A stretch of DNA of 8,922 bases, taken from Parcubacteria group bacterium Gr01-1014_56. Its GTDB lineage: Bacteria > Patescibacteriota > Minisyncoccia > Phycocordibacterales > SBAW01. How positions within the stretch are numbered: the first letter of the stretch is position 1; each line of letters starts with the position of its first letter. The notes beneath the pieces were generated by a model, which worked only from the letters and a program-made list of their open reading frames with translations, was not told the DNA's origin and searched no databases. Location: NCBI GenBank assembly GCA_007375995.1, contig VMFK01000032.1, positions 1 through 8,922 of the forward strand, written 5' to 3'. The translations under genes were made by a program, and so were the position numbers. This document shows, piece by piece, positions 1-6,296 of this stretch.

Positions 1-728
1 CACTCGGTATCGAGACTATGGGAGGTGTTGCAACCAAGCTCATCGACCGCAACACAACGATCCCGACCAGCCGCTCGCAGATATTCTCGACCGCTGCTGA
101 CAACCAGACATCTGTCGAGATCCATATAAGCCAAGGCGAGCGCGCGATGGCCTCCGACAACAAGTCGCTCGGCCGCTTTGTACTAGACGGCATCCCGCCA
201 GCGCCAAGAGGCTTGCCACAGGTTGAGGTGACCTTCGATGTGGATGCTAACGGCATACTCACGGTCAAAGCCAAGGACAAAGCAACCAACAAAGAGCAAT
301 CGATACGCATTGAGGGCTCCTCAGGTCTCTCAGAGGCCGACATTGAGCGCATGCGCAAAGACGCAGAGCAAAATGCCACTTCTGATAAACAAAAAGTGGA
401 GCTTGCCGAGGCGCATAATATAGCTGAGCAGACAATCTACAGCGCACGCAAAGCAGTTAATGATAATAAAGACAAAATTCCGACTGAACTAGGTACCGCA
501 ATTACTGAAAAAGTTTCCGCACTCGAAGCAAAGAAAAACTCTGACGATGCCGCTGGCATCAAGGCCGCGATTGAAGACCTCTCTAAAGAACTTTCTAAAG
601 TGTACGAAGCGGTTCAAAAAGCTGGTGGGGCGGGCTCACCACAAGGAGATGGAACAGGGACACCTCCACCAGGGACGGAGCCCGGTCAGCAAAGCGCTCC
701 AAACGACAACCCTGAGCAGAAAAGTTAG
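1..728 (+). CDS. dnaK: Molecular chaperone DnaK (Hsp70), 3' part only
   Basis: This is the C-terminal part of the ATP-dependent Hsp70 chaperone, which binds exposed hydrophobic stretches of cytosolic proteins and cycles with DnaJ and GrpE. The reading frame is open from base 3 and the gene starts outside the window, so the whole nucleotide-binding domain is missing. What remains begins at the signature LGIETMGG, continues through TKLIDRNTTIPT, DNKSLGRF and LDGIPPAPRG (the beta-sandwich substrate-binding domain), then EVTFDVDANGIL and KDKATNKEQSIRI, and then the helical lid. The end is a disordered Gly/Pro/Gln-rich tail finishing in NPEQKS. The usual bacterial acidic ending (EEVKDK-like) is absent. 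The TAG stop is one base before the ABC transporter ATG, so the two are probably co-transcribed. Identity is certain from the conserved blocks. Confidence 0.98.
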   Translation, partial: LGIETMGGVATKLIDRNTTIPTSRSQIFSTAADNQTSVEIHISQGERAMASDNKSLGRFVLDGIPPAPRGLPQVEVTFDVDANGILTVKAKDKATNKEQSIRIEGSSGLSEADIERMRKDAEQNATSDKQKVELAEAHNIAEQTIYSARKAVNDNKDKIPTELGTAITEKVSALEAKKNSDDAAGIKAAIEDLSKELSKVYEAVQKAGGAGSPQGDGTGTPPPGTEPGQQSAPNDNPEQKS

Positions 729-729
729 A

Positions 730-2544
730 ATGTTTTGGTCAATGCCTAAACGACGGCCCACAAAGACCCGCGCAATAGTTAAGATTTTCTGGCGGCATAC
801 AAAAAAGTATCCCGTTATTTTTGCGCTGGCCGTTTTAGGAGGCGTTGTCGCACAAGCGGCGCATGTTATTGGGCCATTGTTTATCCGCGACCTTTTTAAC
901 CTTCTTGCAACTCCTCCTTCCTCTACAACGCAGCTAGCGTTTCTTGTGCCGATCGCTTTTTATACCCTGGTGAGCCTTATCGGCTGGGCGGGTGGGCGTC
1001 TTGAGATGTGGCTTGGCTACACGATCATAGCCAAAGTAATGGCAGATTTGACAAAAGAAGCGTTTCGAAACCTTATACGGCATTCGTATCAATTTTTCTC
1101 CTCCTCATTTGCGGGCGCGCTCACCAGGAGGGTGGGGCGCTTTAGCAACGCATATGAAAACTTATATTACTCGATAGTCACGCAAGTATTTCAGGCATTT
1201 TTGTATGTGGTCGGTGTTTCGGGCGTTTTGTTCTATCGCAATTGGGTGCTTGGAGCTATTGTTATATTTTGGGTAATTTTATTTATTACTCTGCAGTGGT
1301 GGCTGGCGCGTTGGCAGCAGCCACTCAGGCTCGCTCGCGCTGAGGAGGATAGTAAAGTAACCGCAACCCTAGCGGACTCTATATCTAACCAAAACACCAT
1401 CACGTTATTTGCAGGAAGCTCGTATGAAGAAAAAATAGTGGGCACTGCGGCAGACAGGTTTCGCGCGGCGCAATTACATTCGTGGAACCTCAACGCGCTT
1501 ATATATGGCATCCAGGGTCTCTTAGCGATCGCTCTAAACGTGGGGATGCTTTGGGTAGGAGTACTGTATTGGCAGCAGGGCCTACTTACTATAGGCGACC
1601 TGGTGCTTATACAAGCATACGTGTTTGGTCTCTTTGATTATGTGTGGAACTTAGGCCGACAGTTTCATATTATCTACACCTCTTTGGCAGACGCATCAGA
1701 GATGGTCGAAATATTAGAGACCCCTTTTGGAGTGAAGAACGCTCCCGACGCTAAGGAATTTAAAATAAAGAGTGGCGAGTTGTGGTTTGACGACATATCG
1801 TTTTATTTTAATGAGGGCAGGGCGGTCTTAAAGAACTTTAACCTTATGATAAAACCGGGTGAGAAGATTGCGCTCGTAGGGCCTTCTGGTGCGGGTAAAA
1901 CAACGCTCACCAAGCTTCTTTTGCGACTCTATGACGTACAGAGCGGGCGCATTATGATAGACAGACAAAATATCGCAGAGGTTACGCAAGACAGTTTGCG
2001 CGAGACCGTGGCCTTTGTGCCTCAAGAGCCGATACTCTTTCACCGAACGTTAAAAGAGAATATCCGCTACGGGAGGAGAAACGCCAGCGACGAGGAGGTT
2101 ATTGAGGCGGCAAAAAAAGCTAACTGTCACGACTTTATTTCGGCGCTACCACTTAAGTACGAAACGCTTGTAGGTGAGCGGGGGATCAGACTCTCTGGCG
2201 GTGAGCGCCAACGGGTGGCTATTGCGCGCGCGATTCTTAAAAATGCGCCTATCTTAGTACTCGACGAAGCAACCTCAAGCTTGGACTCGGAAAGTGAGGC
2301 GCTTATTCAGGACGCACTTGCGGTTTTGATGCAAGGCAAGACGGTGATTGTTATTGCACACCGTCTCTCCACTATTATGAAGATGGACAGAATTGTTGTT
2401 TTAGAAAATGGTAAGAGTGTTGCGGAGGGCACACACGAGGAGCTTCTCAACCACGGCGGTTTGTATCACAAGCTATGGAGCATCCAAGCAGGAGGTTTTA
2501 TCGTCGACAAGGATGAGTTTGCAGAAGAGGAAAAAGAAGCGTAA
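730..2544 (+). CDS. ABC exporter half-transporter (permease fused to ATPase)
   Basis: This is a type I ABC exporter half-transporter of the MsbA/LmrA-like class, expected to dimerise in the cytoplasmic membrane and export a lipid, peptide or drug using ATP. The substrate cannot be told from sequence. At 604 residues it has the usual length. The membrane domain covers roughly residues 25-310, with hydrophobic segments near 28-50, 69-93, 147-170, 172-195, 255-277 and 283-305. The ATPase domain follows, with Walker A GPSGAGKT at 384-391, Q-loop Gln432, signature LSGGE at 488-492, Walker B ILVLDE at 508-513 and H-loop His544. All catalytic residues are present. The frame is open further upstream to 547, but that stretch lies inside dnaK. 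I chose the ATG one base after the dnaK stop; ATG 742 is an alternative. No clear Shine-Dalgarno site is seen. An exporter between dnaK and dnaJ is unusual. Confidence 0.93.
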   Translation: MFWSMPKRRPTKTRAIVKIFWRHTKKYPVIFALAVLGGVVAQAAHVIGPLFIRDLFNLLATPPSSTTQLAFLVPIAFYTLVSLIGWAGGRLEMWLGYTIIAKVMADLTKEAFRNLIRHSYQFFSSSFAGALTRRVGRFSNAYENLYYSIVTQVFQAFLYVVGVSGVLFYRNWVLGAIVIFWVILFITLQWWLARWQQPLRLARAEEDSKVTATLADSISNQNTITLFAGSSYEEKIVGTAADRFRAAQLHSWNLNALIYGIQGLLAIALNVGMLWVGVLYWQQGLLTIGDLVLIQAYVFGLFDYVWNLGRQFHIIYTSLADASEMVEILETPFGVKNAPDAKEFKIKSGELWFDDISFYFNEGRAVLKNFNLMIKPGEKIALVGPSGAGKTTLTKLLLRLYDVQSGRIMIDRQNIAEVTQDSLRETVAFVPQEPILFHRTLKENIRYGRRNASDEEVIEAAKKANCHDFISALPLKYETLVGERGIRLSGGERQRVAIARAILKNAPILVLDEATSSLDSESEALIQDALAVLMQGKTVIVIAHRLSTIMKMDRIVVLENGKSVAEGTHEELLNHGGLYHKLWSIQAGGFIVDKDEFAEEEKEA

Positions 2545-2557
2545 AGTATAAATATCT

Positions 2558-3631
2558 ATGGCTGCCAAAAAAGACTACTACGAGATACTGGGGATCGACA
2601 AAAAAGCCTCCAAAGACGACATAAAAAAAGCGTTCCATAAACTCGCCCACAAATATCATCCGGACAAAAATTCTGGAGATGCAGACAAGTTTAAGGAACT
2701 TTCTGAAGCATACAGCACTCTCTCCGACGACAAAAAGCGCGCGGAGTACGACTCCTATGGTCGCACCTTTGGCGGTGGCGGGCAGGGCGGGTTTGAGCGT
2801 GGTGGCTTCGACTTCTCGCAGTTTCAGGATGCGTTTAGCCAAGGCGGGTTTGGCGAGTTTGATTTTAGCGATGCGTTTGGCGACTTTTTCTCCGGCGGGG
2901 GCCGTACACAGCGCGGTCGAGACATCTCGATCGATCTTGAGATTTCTTTTAAAGAGTCGGTCTTTGGTACTAAGCGCGCGGTGCTTTTAGCTAAAACCGC
3001 GCAGTGCGAGACCTGCAAGGGGAACGGTGCTGAACCAGGCACGAGCCTTGAGACCTGCACCAAGTGTAACGGCGCTGGGAAAATACATGAGACAACCAAC
3101 TCTTTCTTCGGCTCTATCTCGATGACGCGAGCGTGCACTACCTGCCGGGGCACTGGAAAAGTACCAAAACAAAAATGTCGTACCTGCCGCGGCGAGGGTG
3201 TCTACAAAAAGCAGGAGGAGATCGAGATCGTGGTGCCGCCGGGCATCTCGGGTGGAGAGATGATCCGGCTGACGGGCGCAGGCGAGGCAATTGCTGGAGG
3301 GGCTTCAGGCGACCTCTATGTCAAAATCCACGTGACGTCAGACCCGCGCTTTAAAAAAGAGGGGATCAACCTTATGACCGACCTTTCGGTTAAGCTCTCA
3401 GACGCGCTTTTGGGTGCTGAGTATAAAATTACGACGCTCGACGGTGAGGAAAGCGTCTCTATCCCTCAAGGGGTCTCGCATGGCGAAACGATTGCAATAA
3501 AAGGCCACGGTGTCTCAACTGGTCGGGGTAAGCGTGGCGACCTCATTGTGCGGATCAAAATAAACTTGCCGCAAAAACTCTCCCGCTCTGCCAAAACGCT
3601 CGTCGAGAAGCTCAAAGAAGAAGGAATTTAA
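2558..3631 (+). CDS. dnaJ: Co-chaperone DnaJ (Hsp40, class A)
   Basis: DnaJ delivers unfolded clients to DnaK and stimulates its ATPase in the cytosol. The 357-residue protein has the full class A layout. The J-domain at about 1-70 carries the HPD motif at 34-36. A Gly/Phe-rich linker follows at about 70-118. The zinc-finger domain has four CxxCxGxG repeats starting at Cys150, Cys167, Cys193 and Cys207. The two beta-rich substrate-binding domains run to the end, with VVPPGISGGEMIRL as the typical entry. It is slightly shorter than the 376-residue E. coli protein. It lies 13 bases after the ABC gene. No Shine-Dalgarno site precedes the ATG; the gap is A+T-rich and includes TATAAAT, which could be a weak internal -10 but has no matching -35. 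The stop codon region doubles as the U-tract of a minus-strand terminator. Confidence 0.98.
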   Translation: MAAKKDYYEILGIDKKASKDDIKKAFHKLAHKYHPDKNSGDADKFKELSEAYSTLSDDKKRAEYDSYGRTFGGGGQGGFERGGFDFSQFQDAFSQGGFGEFDFSDAFGDFFSGGGRTQRGRDISIDLEISFKESVFGTKRAVLLAKTAQCETCKGNGAEPGTSLETCTKCNGAGKIHETTNSFFGSISMTRACTTCRGTGKVPKQKCRTCRGEGVYKKQEEIEIVVPPGISGGEMIRLTGAGEAIAGGASGDLYVKIHVTSDPRFKKEGINLMTDLSVKLSDALLGAEYKITTLDGEESVSIPQGVSHGETIAIKGHGVSTGRGKRGDLIVRIKINLPQKLSRSAKTLVEKLKEEGI

Positions 3632-3674
3632 AAAACAGAAACCGCCCTGACAGACGATTTCCGTTAGGACGGTT
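3630..3674 (-). terminator. Intrinsic terminator of the minus-strand small gene
   Basis: Read on the minus strand, a 12-base arm AACCGTCCTAAC (3674-3663) pairs with GTCAGGGCGGTT (3651-3640), with one A-C mismatch, one G-U pair and an 11-base loop. It is followed by TCTG and then six T residues at 3635-3630. This is the geometry of a Rho-independent terminator for a minus-strand transcript. The first two stem bases are also the last two bases of the TAA stop of the 48-codon gene, and the U-tract overlaps the dnaJ stop codon. On the plus strand the same hairpin has no adjacent T-run; the nearest T-rich stretch (3691-3705) starts 17 bases later, so dnaJ termination here is less certain. Confidence 0.72.
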
Positions 3675-3819
3675 ATGGTTTCCGGCTCTCTTGTTTTTCT
3701 TTTTTCACTGTGGAAAGATAAGCTCGCCAGAAACTTGGAAATAGAAAAAAGAAGTTAATACCGATGAAATATCCAATTGGATATCCAATTCGGTACCCGA
3801 TTTCAAACAATTTTTCCAT
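3673..3819 (-). CDS. Small glycine-zipper membrane peptide (48 residues), unrecognised
   Basis: I do not recognise this gene, but several signals agree that it is real. The ATG at 3819 is preceded, after eight bases, by GGAG (minus strand, 3831-3828). A good promoter lies 46-74 bases upstream and an intrinsic terminator follows directly. The product begins MEKLFEIGYRIGY and then PIGYFIGI, giving glycines at 8, 12, 16 and 20, a perfect GxxxGxxxGxxxG zipper in a hydrophobic segment. An aromatic stretch (about 23-34, with PSFWRAY) and a basic tail rich in Lys, Arg and Glu follow. This suggests one membrane-spanning helix, probably oligomerising, with the basic tail in the cytoplasm. Known small proteins of this build include pore-forming peptides, type I toxins and regulators of membrane complexes; nothing here decides between them. 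It converges on dnaJ and diverges from trpS. A competing plus-strand frame is discussed under rejected items. Confidence 0.68.
   Translation of the reverse strand: MEKLFEIGYRIGYPIGYFIGINFFFLFPSFWRAYLSTVKKEKQESRKP
3769..3793. repeat. 12-base tandem repeat with embedded palindrome
   Basis: ATATCCAATTGG is followed at once by ATATCCAATTCGG, a tandem duplication of a 12-base unit. Across the junction, AATTGGATATCCAATT (3775-3790) is a perfect 16-base palindrome. On the minus strand the repeat encodes the IGYR/IGYP/IGYF periodicity of the small peptide, so it may be maintained as coding sequence and not as a DNA site. It could also form a hairpin or bind a dimeric protein; nothing in the sequence decides. 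Confidence 0.8.
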
Positions 3820-3827
3820 CGCAGTTA

Positions 3828-3831
3828 CTCC
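3828..3831 (-). promoter_or_regulatory. Shine-Dalgarno site GGAG for the 48-codon gene
   Basis: GGAG on the minus strand lies eight bases before the ATG at 3819, which is ideal spacing. It stands out because most genes in this window have no recognisable ribosome site. It favours the minus strand over the overlapping plus-strand frame as the coding strand. Confidence 0.7.
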
Positions 3832-3864
3832 GCTATCGTTGATTGAATGTTCAGTTCGTGTAGT

Positions 3865-3893
3865 ATTATGGACTCGTAATGCTTAAAAGTCAA
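3865..3893 (-). promoter_or_regulatory. Sigma70-type promoter for the 48-codon minus-strand gene
   Basis: On the minus strand, TTGACT (3893-3888) and CATAAT (3870-3865) are separated by exactly 17 bases. Each hexamer matches five of six consensus positions. Transcription would begin near 3858, giving a leader of about 39 bases before the ATG at 3819. This is the best consensus promoter I see in the window. Confidence 0.72.
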
Positions 3894-3907
3894 GTATACC
3901 AATGGCC

Positions 3908-3935
3908 TTGGGGTTGAGGGGTTTTCTGATACACT
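3908..3935 (+). promoter_or_regulatory. Probable promoter of trpS (leaderless-type)
   Basis: TTGGGG (3908-3913), a 16-base spacer, and TACACT (3930-3935) preceded by TG at 3927-3928 form an extended -10 promoter with a weak -35. The predicted start is near 3942, only about three bases before the trpS ATG, so the mRNA would be leaderless or almost so. No ribosome-binding site is present between the box and the ATG, which agrees. The -35 lies 14 bases from the -35 of the divergent minus-strand promoter. Confidence 0.5.
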
Positions 3936-3944
3936 GATCCTCAT

Positions 3945-4892
3945 ATGGCAAGCAGTAAAAAGCGGCTTTTGACGGGGCTTCAGCCGAGTGGGCAGTTGCA
4001 TATCGGCAATTATTTTGGTGCTCTCAAACCTTTTATCGACTCATACGAAGAATACGAAAGTTTTTTAATGGTGGTTGATTATCACGCGCTCACCACACTA
4101 CGTAAGCCAGAGGAAATGCGGGAGAACATTATAAGTGCGGTTAAAAGTTATCTCGCCGCGGGAGTAGATCCATCTAAAGCAGTGATATTTCAGCAATCGC
4201 AGGTGCAGGAGCACACTGAACTTGCTTGGATCTTTGAATGTTTAGTCACTGTGCCGTTTTTGGAGCTCTCACACGCATACAAAGACAAGCTCGCAAAAGG
4301 TCATGAAGCTAATGCAGGCCTCTTTAACTACCCGATGCTCATGGCGGCAGACATTTTGCTTTATGATACCGACATCGTGCCAGTAGGCGAGGACCAGCGT
4401 CAGCATGTCGAGTATGCGCGCGAAGCTGCGGCAAAATTTAACAACGCATTTGGCGAGGTGTTCAAAGAGCCAAAAGAGATGATCAATAAAGCGGTTGCGA
4501 TTGTGCCAGGTATAGACGGCAAAAAAATGAGCAAAAGCTACAAAAACACTATCCCGCTATTTGGTTCAAAAGATGATATTACAAAAGCAGTGATGGCGAT
4601 TGTGACAGACTCAAGTGGTGAGCGGCCGGAGAATGTCTACGCGATCCACGCAAAGTTTAAGGATGCTGTTAGTTTGGATGCGCTCTACGAAGAAAAGAAG
4701 GGTAAGTATAAAGATCTTAAAGAGGCTCTGATTGAGGATGTTGAAAGGCTAGTAGCTCCAATGCGCGAGAAGTATAATTCTCTTACAGAAGATGATGTTA
4801 AGCGCGTGCTTAACGAGGGGAGCGATCGCGCGCGAGAGATTGCTCAAGCCAAAATGAAAGTGGTGCGAGAAAAAGTAGGTGTGAGTTTATAA
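3945..4892 (+). CDS. trpS: Tryptophanyl-tRNA synthetase
   Basis: This class Ic aminoacyl-tRNA synthetase charges tRNA(Trp) with tryptophan in the cytosol. At 315 residues it is close to the usual 325-340. The Rossmann catalytic domain has the first signature at PSGQLHIGN (14-22, the HIGH equivalent). The TrpRS-type segment PVGEDQRQHVEYAREAAAKF and the KMSKS loop intact at 194-198 follow. The helical insert and C-terminal anticodon-recognition helices follow, with the family's typical ending in which an Ala/Arg/Lys-rich helix closes the protein. TyrRS is excluded by the GEDQRQH pattern and by the overall fit. The ATG has no Shine-Dalgarno site and sits just downstream of an extended -10 box, consistent with leaderless translation. 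There is no room for a T-box leader. It is followed three bases later by a tiny hydrophobic ORF and then by aspS. Confidence 0.96.
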   Translation: MASSKKRLLTGLQPSGQLHIGNYFGALKPFIDSYEEYESFLMVVDYHALTTLRKPEEMRENIISAVKSYLAAGVDPSKAVIFQQSQVQEHTELAWIFECLVTVPFLELSHAYKDKLAKGHEANAGLFNYPMLMAADILLYDTDIVPVGEDQRQHVEYAREAAAKFNNAFGEVFKEPKEMINKAVAIVPGIDGKKMSKSYKNTIPLFGSKDDITKAVMAIVTDSSGERPENVYAIHAKFKDAVSLDALYEEKKGKYKDLKEALIEDVERLVAPMREKYNSLTEDDVKRVLNEGSDRAREIAQAKMKVVREKVGVSL

Positions 4893-4894
4893 AT

Positions 4895-4966
4895 ATGCTA
4901 GATTTTCTTTATCTAGTATTGTCGATAATTGCAGAATGGCTGGGCTGGAAGAGCACTAAAAAATAG
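4895..4966 (+). CDS. Possible 23-residue hydrophobic peptide between trpS and aspS
   Basis: An ATG three bases after the trpS stop opens a 24-codon frame ending in TAG two bases before the aspS ATG, so it fills almost the whole gap. The peptide starts MLDFLYLVLSIIAEW and continues LGWK to a Lys-rich end. That is one hydrophobic helix with interfacial Trp residues and a basic C-terminus, the usual build of a single-pass or amphipathic membrane peptide. An AGGTG stretch lies about 13 bases before its ATG, which is too far for a good ribosome site. A frame this short can arise by chance; the tight fit and composition are the only support. It could also serve only to couple translation from trpS to aspS. 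A short inverted repeat, CTAGAT/ATCTAG (4898-4903 and 4911-4916 within one base), lies inside it. Confidence 0.38.
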   Translation: MLDFLYLVLSIIAEWLGWKSTKK

Positions 4967-4968
4967 AT

Positions 4969-6294
4969 ATGGAACGGACTTTAATTGGAGATTTAAAAAG
5001 CAAAGCAGGGGAGAGGGTCCTGGTGCAGGGCTCTGTTTCGGTGCGCCGCGACCAAGGCAAAATGGTCTTCTTTGACCTGCGTGACAGGAGCGGGATGGCG
5101 CAGGGCGTCGTGCTCCCAAGCGAAGACTTGGCGATGGTGGTCGCCAAAGAGTTGCGGCCGGAGTTTGTTGTCGCTATGGAGGCTACTGTGACCGAGCGTC
5201 CGCCCAAAAATGTTAACCCCGATGTACAAAACGGCGACCTCGAGCTACACATTCATGCAATAGAGATACTTTCAAAGGCAGAGATACCGTTTGAGCTGGG
5301 GAGCGAGGTTAATCTGGATACTCATCTTGACCACTTACCTTTTACTTTGCGTAGCGAAAAATCAAAGAATATTTTTAAGATCCAAGCGACTATCGCCGAG
5401 GCGTTTCGTGAAGCGATGCGAGGAGAGGGCTTTGTTGAGTTTCAGTCGCCTTCGCTTGTCGGGGGAGATGCTGAGGGCGGCGCGGCTGCGTTTAAGGTCG
5501 ACTACTACTACGACCAAAAAGCGTTTTTAGCGACAAGCCCGCAACTCTACAAACAAATGATGGCGGGCGTGTTTGAGCGTGTATTTACGGTTTGTAAAAT
5601 TTTTAGGGGAGAGAAACATGCAACCACTAGGCACTTAAGCGAGGCGGTGTGTATGGACTTTGAGATGGCGTTTATAAAAGACCATCACGATGTCATGGAC
5701 ATGCTCGAGCACACGATAAAACATATCGTAGCTAAAGTGATAGAAGAGCACGGCGACGTACTCCAAAAGATGGGTGTTGAAGCACCGCTTATACCAGCAA
5801 AATTCCCTGTACTTAAACTCCGCGAGGCACAAAAAATACTTGGTGTATCAGAGTCGGAGCCCGACCTTGAACCTGAACACGAGCGCGCACTTTGGGAGTG
5901 GGCCAAAAAAGAACATGACTCTGATTTTGTCTTTGTTACGCATTTTCCGATTTCTAAACGGCCGTTTTATACCTATGAAGATGAGGAAGATAGGGGATAT
6001 ACAAAATATTTCGACCTCCTTTTCCGCGGACTTGAGATTAACAGCGGCGGGCAGAGAGTACATGACTATACAGAATTGGTTGAGCGTATTAAACAAAAAG
6101 GGCTCGACCCGAGCAAATTTGCCTTCTACTTAGAGACATTTAAGGTTGGTATGCCGCCGCACGGTGGCTGCTCAACCGGGCTTGAGCGTATGACGGCGCG
6201 CATGCTCAATTTGCCAAACGTCAAAGAAGCAACGCTCTTCCCCCGCGACCTAAACCGCATCGACACCCTCCTTTCAACTGACGAAAAGAAATAG
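4969..6294 (+). CDS. aspS: Aspartyl-tRNA synthetase, archaeal/eukaryotic-type (class IIb)
   Basis: This enzyme charges tRNA(Asp), and possibly tRNA(Asn), with aspartate in the cytosol. The 441 residues match the short archaeal/eukaryotic form; bacterial AspRS is nearer 590 because of an inserted GAD domain, which is absent here. The OB-fold anticodon-binding domain covers about 1-105 (LRDRSG at 37-42). The class II core follows with SPQLYKQMM, motif 2 FRGE at 212-215 with TTRHLSE, and motif 3 as GLERM at 404-408. SPQLYKQ argues against AsnRS, which normally has SGQL. The residue matching archaeal Trp26 (discriminating) or His (non-discriminating) is Ser24, and the later specificity loop (76-92) reads like the bacterial RP...VNP...G.LE pattern. 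Specificity for one or both tRNAs therefore cannot be called. No good ribosome site precedes the ATG; translation may be coupled to the upstream frame. Confidence 0.93.
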   Translation: MERTLIGDLKSKAGERVLVQGSVSVRRDQGKMVFFDLRDRSGMAQGVVLPSEDLAMVVAKELRPEFVVAMEATVTERPPKNVNPDVQNGDLELHIHAIEILSKAEIPFELGSEVNLDTHLDHLPFTLRSEKSKNIFKIQATIAEAFREAMRGEGFVEFQSPSLVGGDAEGGAAAFKVDYYYDQKAFLATSPQLYKQMMAGVFERVFTVCKIFRGEKHATTRHLSEAVCMDFEMAFIKDHHDVMDMLEHTIKHIVAKVIEEHGDVLQKMGVEAPLIPAKFPVLKLREAQKILGVSESEPDLEPEHERALWEWAKKEHDSDFVFVTHFPISKRPFYTYEDEEDRGYTKYFDLLFRGLEINSGGQRVHDYTELVERIKQKGLDPSKFAFYLETFKVGMPPHGGCSTGLERMTARMLNLPNVKEATLFPRDLNRIDTLLSTDEKK

Positions 6295-6296
6295 AA

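Noticed and set aside
547..729. Upstream extension of the ABC transporter frame to an ATG at 547.
   Set aside because: The extra 61 residues lie entirely within dnaK in another frame and are not transporter-like; ATG 730 directly after the dnaK stop fits the family.
2498..3354. Several 60-115-codon frames on both strands within dnaJ.
   Set aside because: They are shadows of a G/C-biased, strongly conserved gene; their products show no recognisable domain.
3764..3886. Plus-strand 40-codon frame opposite the small peptide gene (starts MKYPIGYPIRYPIS).
   Set aside because: Its repeats are a by-product of the palindromic DNA. It has no Shine-Dalgarno site or promoter in place and runs through the minus-strand promoter, whereas the minus-strand frame has all expression signals.
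3899..3911. Short inverted repeat CCAA-N5-TTGG between the divergent promoters as an operator.
   Set aside because: Four-base arms are expected by chance; nothing else supports a binding site.
3894..3944. T-box or other amino-acid-responsive leader before trpS.
   Set aside because: The predicted transcript start leaves almost no leader, and no T-box sequence or stem I structure is visible.
4913..6133. Open frames of 60-120 codons on both strands within and around aspS.
   Set aside because: They lie over a clear synthetase gene and have composition typical of other-frame translation.
4969..6294. Asparaginyl-tRNA synthetase as an alternative identity.
   Set aside because: The SPQLYKQ block and the motif 2 context FRGE...TTRHLSE are of AspRS type; AsnRS normally has SGQL at the first site.
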